59,631 nucleotides of DNA from Paracoccaceae bacterium. Lineage in GTDB: Bacteria > Pseudomonadota > Alphaproteobacteria > Rhodobacterales > Rhodobacteraceae. The notes beneath the pieces are model-generated. The model saw only the letters and a program-made list of their open reading frames with translations. It was not told the origin of the DNA and did no database searches. Each line of letters begins with the position of its first letter. Within the stretch, counting starts at the first letter, position 1. The position numbers and the translations under genes are program-made. This document shows, piece by piece, positions 43,617 through 52,403 of this stretch. Location of the stretch: NCBI GenBank assembly GCA_024642725.1, contig JAHEAO010000012.1, positions 1 to 59,631 on the forward strand, given 5' to 3'.

Positions 43617-45011
43617 TCAGTCTGACCAGATTCCTTCGGACTTCAGGTCCGCCATCGTTCGGGTAATGCCTTCGCGCAGGATGCGAACCATGTCGTCGAT
43701 CTGTTCGACCGTAATGGTAAGCGGTGGGGACATGACACACATATGGTTGATCGGCCGCACAAGCAGCCCAAGCTTTTGACAGTGCTTATCAATTCTTGGA
43801 CCAACTTCGCTGGCCAGCCGTTCTGCGTCGGCATCAGGACCATCCGTGACGCATTCAATGCAGGCCATCAGGCCCATGCCGCGAACCTCGCGAACGAGTG
43901 GCAGGTCCTCCAGTGAGTGAAGTGCATCCTGGAAATATCCCGACACGTCTTGTGAATGCTTCAGAATGCCCCCTTCAAGCAACTCAAGGTTCTTGATCGC
44001 TACGGCACAGCCAATCGGATGACTGGAATAGGTCAAACCATGGGCGAACATCGCGTCCGGATTCTTCGAGGCGCGGAGGTCCTGCATCAACTTGGCAGAG
44101 ATGACAACGCCGCCCAACGGGAAGTATCCCGATGTAACGCCTTTCGCGAAGGTGAGGATATCCGGCATCGCGCCGAATCCGTCATACGATGCAAACAGAT
44201 GGCCCAACCGGCCGAAGGCAGTCACCACCTCATCCGCAATGAAAAGAATATCATTTTCACGGCAGATTTCCGATATGCGCCGGTAGTAGCCCTCTGGCGC
44301 CACAATCACCCCACCCGACGCCATGATCGGTTCGCCGACGAAGGCCGCGATCTTGTCAGCTCCGACTCCGTCGATTGTGGTTTGAAATTCATTGATGAGA
44401 TCATCGGTGAATGCCTCCACTGTCTGGTCTTTGCCGCGACGCAGAGGATTGGGGGACGACAGCCGGATGACGAGATCATCGGCATAGTCCATGTACTTCC
44501 GGGCGCTCTTGTTGCCGTTGAGTGATGCGGAAAGATAGGTGCTGCCGTGATAGGCCCCATCTCTGGTGATAAGCATCTTCTTTTCTGGCCGCCCCAGGGC
44601 GTTGTTGTAGAAAAAGACAAAACGCAAAGCGCTTTCTACCGCAGTGGAGCCGCCGGTGGTGAAGAAGACATGTTGCAGATCCCCAGGCGCGCGTTCGGCA
44701 ATCAGCCGTGCCAATTCGGTTGCTGGGTCATTGGTCGTGTACCAAGGTGAGTTGTAGGACAACTCCATCGCCTGATCGTACATGACCTTGGCGATCTCCT
44801 CGTTCCTGTGGCCGACATTCGTGCACCACATTCCGGCCGGACCGTCGATCAATCTGCGCCCGCCCTCATCCCAGACGTAAATACCATCGCCAGCGCCGAT
44901 AACTTCCTTGGCCTCAGTCCCGATCGACGCCGCCAAGGGCCAAGGTTGAACCAAATGTTCCATTTCATTGCGCCGGTCACTCACATTCGAAACTTGGTCA
45001 GTTCTAGCCAT
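43617..45011 (-). CDS. Class III PLP-dependent aminotransferase, cluster 1
   Basis: A 464-residue omega-amino-acid/diamine-type transaminase. It has GGSTAVESALRFVFFY (cofactor phosphate loop), AYHGSTYLSASLNG, LFIADEVVTAFGRLGHLFAS with the PLP-contacting Asp, and the Schiff-base Lys in FAKGVTSGYFPLGG. Start ATG 45011 is preceded by GGAGG. It is divergent from the second PotBCA set, with operator site B between them. It probably deaminates an omega-amine released by the pathway. Confidence 0.92.
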   Translation of the reverse strand: MARTDQVSNVSDRRNEMEHLVQPWPLAASIGTEAKEVIGAGDGIYVWDEGGRRLIDGPAGMWCTNVGHRNEEIAKVMYDQAMELSYNSPWYTTNDPATELARLIAERAPGDLQHVFFTTGGSTAVESALRFVFFYNNALGRPEKKMLITRDGAYHGSTYLSASLNGNKSARKYMDYADDLVIRLSSPNPLRRGKDQTVEAFTDDLINEFQTTIDGVGADKIAAFVGEPIMASGGVIVAPEGYYRRISEICRENDILFIADEVVTAFGRLGHLFASYDGFGAMPDILTFAKGVTSGYFPLGGVVISAKLMQDLRASKNPDAMFAHGLTYSSHPIGCAVAIKNLELLEGGILKHSQDVSGYFQDALHSLEDLPLVREVRGMGLMACIECVTDGPDADAERLASEVGPRIDKHCQKLGLLVRPINHMCVMSPPLTITVEQIDDMVRILREGITRTMADLKSEGIWSD

Positions 45012-45090
45012 GGATCCCTCCGGAAGAATAAGACGACAAATCAATGAGGCCCCCACAAAAACACGGCAGCCGCGATTGCAAAGGCACTTT

Positions 45091-45110
45091 ATTGAATGTC
45101 CGTTCAATCA
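45091..45110. promoter_or_regulatory. BetI-like operator, site B (aminotransferase/permease divergent promoter)
   Basis: ATTGAATGTCCGTTCAATCA. TTGAATG-TC-CGTTCAA gives 7-bp arms with one G-T-type mismatch, and the outer bases continue the symmetry. It lies 80 bases from the aminotransferase start and 122 from the permease start, in the intergenic region the two genes share. It has the same layout as sites A and C. Confidence 0.65.
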
Positions 45111-45231
45111 GTAATGACAGGAAAAGGAGTTGCTTTCAATCTGCTAATGATCACAATTCTCTAAACAGAAACGGGTTCCTTACAGTGGGGAGATCGGGCA
45201 ATTTTGACCGAAGCGATTTCAGGAAAGCTCT

Positions 45232-46086
45232 ATGCGTAGTGAGGCTACGCGCGGATGGTTGGTCATTTCGGCGCCGCTGCTGTACGCGCTCCTGCTGCTC
45301 ATCGGCCCAATCATCGTCATTCTCGCGAATAGCTTCTGGACACAGGACTACCTGACGATCGACCGCACTTTCACGTTGGACAATTACCGCGCGGCGCTTG
45401 GAGAGCCGATCTACAGGGACCTGCTTTTTCGGTCGCTAAAAGTGTCCGCTATCGTGAGCGTCGTAACGGTCATTCTAGCCTATCCCGTTGCCTATTTCAT
45501 CTCGTTCCACGGCGGGCGCGCGAAGGGCCTCTGGATCTTCATCATCACGGTCCCGTTCTGGACAGGATACTTGCTGCGCATTCTGTCGTGGAAAGTCATC
45601 CTCGGCTACAAGGGGGTCTTGAACAGCGCCCTGCTGGGTTTGGGAGTCATTTCTGAACCGCTCGAGACACTGCTCTACAGCCTGAACGCGGTCATCATCA
45701 CCCTAGCCCACAGCTGGGCGGCATTTGCGATTCTTCCCATCTATGTATCGCTGGAAAAACTTGACCGGACACTTCTTGAAGCGGCGGCCGATCTGGGGCA
45801 GGGGCCCATTCGGCAGTTTCTGCGAGTGACCCTTCCATTGACGTTGCCCGGAGTGATCGCGGCCTTGCTCATTGTGATGATTCCCACCGTCGGCGACTAC
45901 GTCACGCCCAAGCTGGTTGGCGGCAAGGATGGGGTGATGATTGCCAATGCAATTCAAGTGCAATTCGGCAAGGCGTCGAACTGGCCGCTCGGGGCGGCCT
46001 TGGCCGTCACAACCATGATAATTGTTTCAATGTCTGCTGCCCTCATGGTTCTCGCGCTTCAACTCTTCCGGCGGTTGATGAAATGA
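45232..46086 (+). CDS. PotB/PotH-like ABC permease, cluster 2
   Basis: A 284-residue permease. N-terminal helix LVISAPLLYALLLLIGPIIV, then TVPFWTGYLLRILSWKVILG, the EAA loop LLEAAADLGQGPIRQFLRVT and the VGDYVTPKLVGGKDGVMI signature. It is closely related in plan to the cluster 1 permease at 39451. It overlaps the next permease by four bases. The only plausible start is ATG 45232. Confidence 0.92.
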   Translation: MRSEATRGWLVISAPLLYALLLLIGPIIVILANSFWTQDYLTIDRTFTLDNYRAALGEPIYRDLLFRSLKVSAIVSVVTVILAYPVAYFISFHGGRAKGLWIFIITVPFWTGYLLRILSWKVILGYKGVLNSALLGLGVISEPLETLLYSLNAVIITLAHSWAAFAILPIYVSLEKLDRTLLEAAADLGQGPIRQFLRVTLPLTLPGVIAALLIVMIPTVGDYVTPKLVGGKDGVMIANAIQVQFGKASNWPLGAALAVTTMIIVSMSAALMVLALQLFRRLMK

Positions 46087-46883
46087 GCACCTCACCAGCA
46101 CGTAAGATTCTTTGGGCCTACGTCGTTCTGTACATTGTGATCCTGTACTTTCCTGTCGTGTTGCTTCCGATCTTTTCCTTCAATGACTCCGCCACGCCGA
46201 CGTTCCCGCTGAAAGGTTTCACCTTCAAATGGTACGAAGGGCTGATAGGCAACGAAACCATGCTGAAGGCGGCCCGCAACAGCCTGATAGTGGGGTCAGT
46301 CGCGTCGGTCGGCAGTACGATCCTCGGTATTTGCGCGGCGCGGGCGATCACCAGATACCGCTTTCGTGGAAAATCTGCGGCAAGTGGCCTGATCATGGCA
46401 CCGCTCTTTCTGCCAGAGATCATCATTGCCATTTCGTTGTTGGTTGTGCTCTTGGGAATTGGTGCCAACCTATCACTGACAACGGTGATGTTAGGCCATC
46501 TCCTCATATGTTTGCCCTACTCAGTAACGGTCCTGGTATCTGGCTTTGAAGGCTTCGATCCAAGCCTTGAAGAGGCGGCACAGGACCTGGGGGCAAAGCC
46601 ACTCCGGGTTCTGCGGCTGGTAACGCTCCCCATTCTTGCGCCGGCAATTCTTTCCAGCCTGCTGGTTGCATTCACGATATCACTTGACGAATTCATCCTC
46701 GCTTTCTTCCTAAGCGGGTCGGAACCGACACTGCCAGTCTACATTTGGGGGCAACTTCGCTTCGCCGCGAAGCTTCCGAATGTGCTGGCACTCGGCTCAC
46801 TTCTGATCGCGGCATCTCTCATATTGCTGACAACAGCAGAAATCATGCGGCGGCGCGCCGAAAGGCGATTGGCAGGCAGGTAG
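46083..46883 (+). CDS. PotC/PotI-like ABC permease, cluster 2
   Basis: A 266-residue permease. VLYIVILYFPVVLLPIFSFN at the N-terminus, the EAA loop PSLEEAAQDLGAKPLRVLRL, and ISLDEFILAFFLSGSEPTLP near the C-terminus. It is coupled to the preceding permease by ATGA and lies seven bases before the ATPase gene. It forms the heterodimeric channel with the PotB-like protein. Confidence 0.93.
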   Translation: MSTSPARKILWAYVVLYIVILYFPVVLLPIFSFNDSATPTFPLKGFTFKWYEGLIGNETMLKAARNSLIVGSVASVGSTILGICAARAITRYRFRGKSAASGLIMAPLFLPEIIIAISLLVVLLGIGANLSLTTVMLGHLLICLPYSVTVLVSGFEGFDPSLEEAAQDLGAKPLRVLRLVTLPILAPAILSSLLVAFTISLDEFILAFFLSGSEPTLPVYIWGQLRFAAKLPNVLALGSLLIAASLILLTTAEIMRRRAERRLAGR

Positions 46884-46890
46884 GGACGGC

Positions 46891-47979
46891 ATGAGCAGTG
46901 AAACTATGATCAACATATCCAACGTGGGCCGGCGCTACGGGACTTTCGTTGCCTTGGAAGACATCGACTTGCAAATCAAGGCGGGCGAGTTCTTTTCTTT
47001 GCTGGGGCCGTCAGGATGCGGCAAGACAACGCTGCTTCGACTTATCGGCGGCTTCGACGTACCCAGTTCTGGGTCCATCAGCATCGACGGGGCACCGATG
47101 TCGGGCGTGCCGGCAAACCATCGCCCCACGAACATGGTCTTTCAGTCTTATGCGATCTTTCCCCATCTCAACGTCGCAGAGAATGTGGCGTTTGGTTTAA
47201 ACATCCTGAACCTGACGAAAGCCGAAAAGCAGGCGCGGGTCGATGAAGCGCTTTCACGTGTTCGGCTGGTTGGTCTTGGGTCCCGGATGGGCAGTCAATT
47301 GTCAGGGGGCCAGCGACAGAGAGTGGCGCTGGCGCGGGCCCTCGTGATGAAACCAAAAGTACTGCTGCTGGATGAACCTCTTTCAGCGTTGGACAAGAAG
47401 CTCAGAGAAGAGATGCAGGTGGAATTGCGTCAGCTTCAACAGGACATTGGCATCACCTTCGTTCTGGTAACTCACGATCAGTACGAGGCGCTCGCAATGT
47501 CCGACAGGATCGCCGTCATGTTTGACGGCAAGATTGCCCAAATCGCGAAACCTCAAGAGATCTACCAGAATCCGACAAGCCGGCGCGTTGCAGATTTCCT
47601 TGGGGGCATGAATTTTCTGGAAACCGCCAATATGCGGCTTTTGGGTGAAAACGTAGTCGCGGACGTGGCTGGTTTCGGGACGATCGCAAATAAGCGGCGG
47701 GGCGATGAAATGATCGACCCCGCGAAAGCAACACTTGGTATCCGACCAGAGCGCCTGCGGATTCAGTGGGAAGACGAAAAGGCCAAGAACGAAATTTCTG
47801 GCAAGGTCCTGAGCCGTCATTATTTCGGCGAAGTCACCAATCTGGTGGTGCAGGTCGAAGGTCAGCCGCGGCCCTTGTCGGTGGTCGAGACCAATGATTT
47901 CGGCGCGGATGGCATCCCGGTGGGGTCCTTGGTTCGGATCGCCTATGACGAGGACGCCTTTGTCCTTATGAAAGAATAG
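46891..47979 (+). CDS. PotA-like ABC transporter ATPase, cluster 2
   Basis: A 362-residue ATPase. Walker A GPSGCGKT, Q-loop MVFQSYAIFPHLNVAENVAF, signature LSGGQRQRVALARAL, Walker B VLLLDEPLSALDKK and switch His LVTHDQYEALAMSD are intact. The C-terminal TOBE-type region includes LGIRPERLRIQW. Its gene is convergent with the binding protein at 48026, which completes the system from the opposite strand. Confidence 0.94.
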   Translation: MSSETMINISNVGRRYGTFVALEDIDLQIKAGEFFSLLGPSGCGKTTLLRLIGGFDVPSSGSISIDGAPMSGVPANHRPTNMVFQSYAIFPHLNVAENVAFGLNILNLTKAEKQARVDEALSRVRLVGLGSRMGSQLSGGQRQRVALARALVMKPKVLLLDEPLSALDKKLREEMQVELRQLQQDIGITFVLVTHDQYEALAMSDRIAVMFDGKIAQIAKPQEIYQNPTSRRVADFLGGMNFLETANMRLLGENVVADVAGFGTIANKRRGDEMIDPAKATLGIRPERLRIQWEDEKAKNEISGKVLSRHYFGEVTNLVVQVEGQPRPLSVVETNDFGADGIPVGSLVRIAYDEDAFVLMKE

Positions 47980-48004
47980 GGGCGCCGGATCGCTCCGACG
48001 CCCC
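47979..48004. terminator. Bidirectional terminator hairpin
   Basis: An 11-bp stem with a single C-A mismatch, GGGGCGCCGGA/TCCGACGCCCC, and loop TCGC. It starts at the last base of the ATPase stop codon and lies between convergent genes. Neither side has a long T-run, but position and stability support termination. Confidence 0.65.
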
Positions 48005-48025
48005 ATTCCGCTTGGTGTGTTCGTT

Positions 48026-49105
48026 CTAATAGCCGGCTTTGATCTTTTCGAACTCGGCAATCATTTTCTGCTTCAGTTCTTCGGGAACCGGCGACTGGAA
48101 CAGCGTTTTGTCGACAAATGCACTTACGCTTCCGTAGCCTGCTCCCTCCAGCGCCTCAGCATCAATGGCACCCATCCCGTTCGCGTTGGAATGGCCATAA
48201 CCCCATTCCGTGACGAGGTACTCTGAAACTGGCGCGGCAATCGAGGCGTTTATGAAATCATAGGCCTTCTCTTCGTTGCCTTCCCCACCTTCAAGCAAGA
48301 CATAGCCGCAGACCCAAGTCGAAAGACCCTCGTTTGTGTCCTGCTTGATCTTGACCGGCACACCATCGGCTTGCAGCGTTGTTGCCGTCTCGTTCCAAGC
48401 CCATGCAATATCGACTTCTTCACCGGCCATGGCTTGGCTCAGTTCGGTATTGTCAGTCCAATATAGCCTGACATTTGCATGGACCTTCCGAAGAAACTCC
48501 GAAGCCTCCTCGAACTGTGCATCGGTCATCTTTGACCAGTCCGTCAGCCCAATCGCGAGGCTGGCGAGCGCATATGCGTCGTCGACGTTGTCGCCGATTG
48601 ACACCCGGCCCTCAAACTTGGGATCGGCAAACACGGCCAGAGACTGAACGTCCGCTTCGTCGACCTTGTCCGTCCTATAGGTCATTGCGGTATTGCCCCA
48701 ATCAAAGGGCACCATCCATGCTTGGCCATCTTCTGAGGTCATCAGATTCGCCATGGATTTGAATCCAGGCAAGATGTTGTCCCAGTCCGGAATCTTCGAC
48801 GTGTCGAGTGGCTTGAGTAGCCCAGCCTCCCGCCACTTTACGACGCTTTGTGAGCATGGGTGTGAAACATCGGCCTTGAAACCCGAACGAAGTTTCTGAA
48901 ACGCCTCCTCTTCATCGCCAAAGAACGTGAATCTCGGCGAATCCCCGTGTTTCTCGACATATGCGCCGTGAAAGCTGGGATCTTCATACCCGGACCAGTC
49001 AAAGACCGTCAGTTCTGCGTCTTCGGCCGCAGCCGCTCCTGCTGCGATGACGAGCGCCAGCAGGCTCGTACCGGCGCCACGGAATCTCTTGATACTGTTC
49101 TTCAT
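48026..49105 (-). CDS. PotD/PotF-like ABC substrate-binding protein, cluster 2
   Basis: A 359-residue periplasmic binding protein with a Sec signal (residues 1-26, ending GAAAA-ED). It has VFDWSGYEDPSFHGAYVEKH, FFGDEEEAFQKLRSGFKADV-SHPC, VPFDWGNTAMTYRTD and TEWGYGHSNANGM. Like the cluster 1 protein it carries HPC where putrescine binders have VPSG. GGGGAGA precedes ATG 49105. It is probably cotranscribed with the TetR gene upstream and supplies the permease/ATPase set on the other strand. Confidence 0.88.
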   Translation of the reverse strand: MKNSIKRFRGAGTSLLALVIAAGAAAAEDAELTVFDWSGYEDPSFHGAYVEKHGDSPRFTFFGDEEEAFQKLRSGFKADVSHPCSQSVVKWREAGLLKPLDTSKIPDWDNILPGFKSMANLMTSEDGQAWMVPFDWGNTAMTYRTDKVDEADVQSLAVFADPKFEGRVSIGDNVDDAYALASLAIGLTDWSKMTDAQFEEASEFLRKVHANVRLYWTDNTELSQAMAGEEVDIAWAWNETATTLQADGVPVKIKQDTNEGLSTWVCGYVLLEGGEGNEEKAYDFINASIAAPVSEYLVTEWGYGHSNANGMGAIDAEALEGAGYGSVSAFVDKTLFQSPVPEELKQKMIAEFEKIKAGY

Positions 49106-49131
49106 GTTATCTCCCCGTTTCTTTTCAAGTT

Positions 49132-49827
49132 TCAGTCATGGTGAATGATGGTTCCGTCATGTTCGAAATGCATTGGAAAGAGATTTCCAATCGCCTCCAG
49201 CGCAGAGGCCAGGGCATCTGTTGGTGAGAAATCCTTGGCGCCGAACATCAGTCGCATCCAAAGCCCCTCTTGCAGGGCATGGACGGCCGTGGCCGTTCGA
49301 TCTGCATCGAAGGCATAGCCCATTTCCTCCTTCAAGGCATGACAAAGGGCGTTGATCGCTTTCAGGTAGTCATCGTCATGCGACCAGCAGAGATCCTGGT
49401 AGGCAGGTCGGGTTGCCGCCTCTGCCCAGAACGCGAACCACGCCGAGATCATCCGCGGGTTGCAGATGTCGGCGTCAAGATCGGCGACGATCAGCGCCCG
49501 CAACTTGGACGCTGATGACGCTCCGGCCTCGTCAAGCGCCTTTCGCCAATGTGCGCCATACTCGTCCGACATGCTGGTAAGCGTTTCGATGAACAGCTTT
49601 TCCTTGCTGTCGAAGTGGAAATTCACAATGCCGCGTGACAGACCGGCACCGTCCGCCACGTCCGCAAGGGTCGTGGCCGAATACCCTTTCGTGGCAATGG
49701 AATCGATCGTCGCGCTGATCAGCTGTTCACGTCTGAATTCTTTCGACGCCCGTCGCCGGACCTTTTGATCCTGTGCAGCCGTCTCAGGTTGCCCCGCTTC
49801 CCTGGTCGCTGCATCGGATGAATTCAT
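49132..49827 (-). CDS. BetI-like TetR-family repressor
   Basis: A 231-residue regulator. After a polar N-terminal tail, the HTH covers about residues 32-75 (EQLISATIDSIATKGYSATT, then LADVADGAGLSRGIVNFHF). The sensor domain has PRMISAWFAFWAEAATRPAY, a stretch typical of BetI, the choline-responsive repressor. ATG 49827 overlaps the methyltransferase stop (ATGA). Three BetI-like dyads occur in this region, one upstream of its own transcript. Choline or a related quaternary amine is a likely effector, by inference. Confidence 0.87.
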   Translation of the reverse strand: MNSSDAATREAGQPETAAQDQKVRRRASKEFRREQLISATIDSIATKGYSATTLADVADGAGLSRGIVNFHFDSKEKLFIETLTSMSDEYGAHWRKALDEAGASSASKLRALIVADLDADICNPRMISAWFAFWAEAATRPAYQDLCWSHDDDYLKAINALCHALKEEMGYAFDADRTATAVHALQEGLWMRLMFGAKDFSPTDALASALEAIGNLFPMHFEHDGTIIHHD

Positions 49828-50633
49828 GCCTGGGTTCCCTTCGTGTCCGAAACATCTGACAACCTTGCATAGAGATGCGTCGGGCAATGCTCACCGCTGT
49901 CAAGAACCTTGATCATCGCGGTCCAGGTCTTGATGTTCTTCCGGACGAGTTCCTCTCCGACCTCCGCCGCCACTTTTTCATAGAGTGGCCCCTTGAGCCG
50001 TTCGAGTTCGACACGCGCCTGGTCCCGATACCAGTGGTTTCTGTTGCGGCTTCGTACGTCCACGAAGCCGGACTTGCGCAATGCTGCCTCGTATCGGCTT
50101 GGCGATGCCATGCCAAAACTCAGGCCCTCTGCCGCGAGATAGGCGGTCATCGCGTCGGATGGTGGGCCATCGTGCGAGGTGAGCCAATCGCTCGCGACAA
50201 AGATCCCCCCGGGCGTCAGGACGCGACTGATTTCGCCGAACAGGGCTTCCTTATCTGCGACATGGATCAGCGCATCCTTCGAAAAGACAATGTCGAAACT
50301 GGCATCGGTAAATGGAAGCGGTCCCGGCTGCCCTTTGACAAAGGCAACCCGTTCTTGCGCACCTTCGCGCGCAGAGCGGTTGCGCGCAGCCGCGATCACC
50401 GGCTCCTCGATATCGAATCCCGTGATATGTTTCAGAGGCGTTTCCCGGGCCAGGAACAGCGTTATGCCACCAGACCCACATCCGATATCCAGCACCATCT
50501 TATCAGAAAAGTCGACGTCCGCGATGACACGCCGCACTTCGTCAGGACCTCCGGGGCTCAAGAAGCCGTCGCCCCAAAGCGCCTCGAGAAAGCGAATTGA
50601 CAGGTCATCATATTCGGGTTCGTTTTGGCTCAT
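49824..50633 (-). CDS. SAM-dependent methyltransferase of the phosphoethanolamine methyltransferase type
   Basis: A 269-residue class I methyltransferase. Motif I is VLDIGCGSGG. The preceding WGDGFLSPGG (about residues 20-29) is reminiscent of phosphoethanolamine N-methyltransferases, as is FDIVFSKDALIHVADKEALF. The C-terminal HWYRDQARVELERLKGPLYE is also like that family. Cytoplasmic. It is first in the transcript with the BetI-like repressor and is probably controlled by operator C. Other amine N-methyltransferase activities are possible. Confidence 0.8.
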   Translation of the reverse strand: MSQNEPEYDDLSIRFLEALWGDGFLSPGGPDEVRRVIADVDFSDKMVLDIGCGSGGITLFLARETPLKHITGFDIEEPVIAAARNRSAREGAQERVAFVKGQPGPLPFTDASFDIVFSKDALIHVADKEALFGEISRVLTPGGIFVASDWLTSHDGPPSDAMTAYLAAEGLSFGMASPSRYEAALRKSGFVDVRSRNRNHWYRDQARVELERLKGPLYEKVAAEVGEELVRKNIKTWTAMIKVLDSGEHCPTHLYARLSDVSDTKGTQA

Positions 50634-50700
50634 TCAGACATGATCCTGGTCCGGCTACCCCGGAATCCTGCAACCGGTTAGTCATGAAAGCAAGTGCTTT

Positions 50701-50720
50701 TTGCTGAACGTTCATTCAAT
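50701..50720 (-). promoter_or_regulatory. BetI-like operator, site C (methyltransferase/oxidoreductase divergent promoter)
   Basis: On the minus strand it reads ATTGAATGAACGTTCAGCAA, 18 of 20 identical to site A. The core TGAACGTTCA is a perfect 10-bp palindrome. It lies 68 bases upstream of the methyltransferase start and 61 upstream of the oxidoreductase start, so one site could control both transcripts and give repressor autoregulation. Confidence 0.72.
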
Positions 50721-50725
50721 AGCTA

Positions 50726-50755
50726 TGGACAGCCGTCCAGAAGCGGCGGTATTAT
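50726..50755 (+). promoter_or_regulatory. Possible promoter of the FAD-oxidoreductase operon
   Basis: TGGACA (50726-50731; five of six consensus bases), an 18-base gap, then TATTAT (50750-50755; five of six). The operator site C ends six bases upstream of the -35 box. The predicted transcript would begin about 20 bases before the ATG. Confidence 0.5.
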
Positions 50756-50780
50756 CCAGTGAAAACCGGAGAAAGAGCGC

Positions 50781-52403
50781 ATGAACAAACCCTATGACGT
50801 GATCGTTGTCGGCGCTGGTCATAACGGGTTGGTCAATGCCTGCTACCTCCAGCGCTCGGGGTTGAATGTGCTGGTCGTCGAAAAGAACGACTGGATCGGT
50901 GGCGCTGCGGTCAGCCGTGAACTCACTCCCGGCATCCTCTACTCGAACTGTTCCTATGTCTGCAGCCTGTTTCGCCCCGAGATCATGCGCGACTTGGAAC
51001 TGGCCAAGCACGGGCTTCAGATCATCGCCTATGAGGGCGGCGCAGTCTTCAAGCAGGACGGCGATTTTCTGGCCTCCTACCGGAATCACCACGCGCACCG
51101 GCGCGAATTCGCGCGCCATGCGCCCCGGGACGGCGAAGCCTATGAACGCTACGCCCGCGACGTGACCCGGCAGTGCCGGTTCATCCAGCCGCTCCTGATG
51201 CGCACCGCGCCGGACCCCGCCAGCCTGAAGCCCCGCGATCTGGGCGAGATGCTTTTCCTTTTGAAGAAGTTCAACGAACTTACCGCGCGGGAAATGGCAG
51301 ACACCATCAGGTTCTGGACCATGTCGATCTCTGACTTTCTGGACGAGTATTTCGAAGCCGAGGTCATCAAGGCATACCTTGCGATTTCCGGTATCATCGG
51401 CACGGCGTTGGGGCCGATGTCGCCCGGCACAGCCTATGTGCTGCTGCATCACTACATGGGAGAGGTGGACGGCAATGTCGGCGCATGGGGATATGCGCGC
51501 GGCGGCATGGGCGCAATCACCAGAGCGCTGTCATCATCCTTCCTCGCCTCCGGTGGGACTATCCTGACCGATGCGCAAGTATCCAAAGTTCTCGTCCGGA
51601 ATGGGCGAACAACGGGTGTCGTTCTTGAAAACGGCGACGAACATCTGGCCACGACAGTCGTTTCAAATGCCGACGTAAAACGGACTTTCCTCAAGCTCGT
51701 CGAAGAACCGGAACTTCCCGGGGACTTCGTCCGTCAGGTGAGGAACTTCAAGATGCGCGGTTCGTCAGGCAAGGTGAACATCGCGCTGGACAGTCTGCCA
51801 GAGTTTCCGGCCCTGCCGAAAGGCAGCCCCTGCATCCGCGGGGATATGCATTTCACCGACACCGTGGAACGGATGGAAAGAGGCTATGATGACTGGAAGG
51901 CCGGAACTTGGTCCGCGGACCCGTTCCTTGACATGATGATCCCCACGACCATCGATCCGACCATGGCCCCGCCCGGCCAGCATTTCATGAGCTGCTTCGT
52001 TCAGTATTGCCCACCGAAGATTCGAAACGCCGACTGGACCGATGCGGACCGGGACGCGTTCGGGCAAACGGTCATCAACCAGATTGCCGACTACTCGCCA
52101 GGCTTCAAGGACCGGATCATCCATATGGAGGTCCGCACCCCGCGCGAATTGGAAGCGGAGGTCGGCCTGACCGAAGGCAATATCTTCCAAGGCGAACTGA
52201 CCTTCGACCAGCTGCTCTTCAACCGACCGATTCCGGGCTACGCCCAATACCGCAGTCCGATCGCCGGACTGTATATCTGCGGATCGTCCACGCATCCCGG
52301 CGGCGGTGTGATGGGGGCCCCGGGCCGGAATGCGGCAATTGAAATCATGCGCGACCTTAAACGGAATGCGTCACATGCGAGTCCGGCCCATGAAATCCTT
52401 TGA
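50781..52403 (+). CDS. Phytoene-desaturase-fold FAD oxidoreductase, first copy
   Basis: A 540-residue flavoprotein of the CrtI/NAD(P)/FAD amine-oxidoreductase group. The FAD-binding motif VIVVGAGHNGLVNACYLQRS is at the N-terminus and GLYICGSSTHPGGGVMGAPG at the C-terminus. No carotenoid genes are nearby, so the name reflects the fold, not the substrate. GGAG precedes ATG. It overlaps the next gene by 14 bases. Operator site C and the paralogous neighbour place it in the BetI-like regulon. Confidence 0.88.
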   Translation: MNKPYDVIVVGAGHNGLVNACYLQRSGLNVLVVEKNDWIGGAAVSRELTPGILYSNCSYVCSLFRPEIMRDLELAKHGLQIIAYEGGAVFKQDGDFLASYRNHHAHRREFARHAPRDGEAYERYARDVTRQCRFIQPLLMRTAPDPASLKPRDLGEMLFLLKKFNELTAREMADTIRFWTMSISDFLDEYFEAEVIKAYLAISGIIGTALGPMSPGTAYVLLHHYMGEVDGNVGAWGYARGGMGAITRALSSSFLASGGTILTDAQVSKVLVRNGRTTGVVLENGDEHLATTVVSNADVKRTFLKLVEEPELPGDFVRQVRNFKMRGSSGKVNIALDSLPEFPALPKGSPCIRGDMHFTDTVERMERGYDDWKAGTWSADPFLDMMIPTTIDPTMAPPGQHFMSCFVQYCPPKIRNADWTDADRDAFGQTVINQIADYSPGFKDRIIHMEVRTPRELEAEVGLTEGNIFQGELTFDQLLFNRPIPGYAQYRSPIAGLYICGSSTHPGGGVMGAPGRNAAIEIMRDLKRNASHASPAHEIL

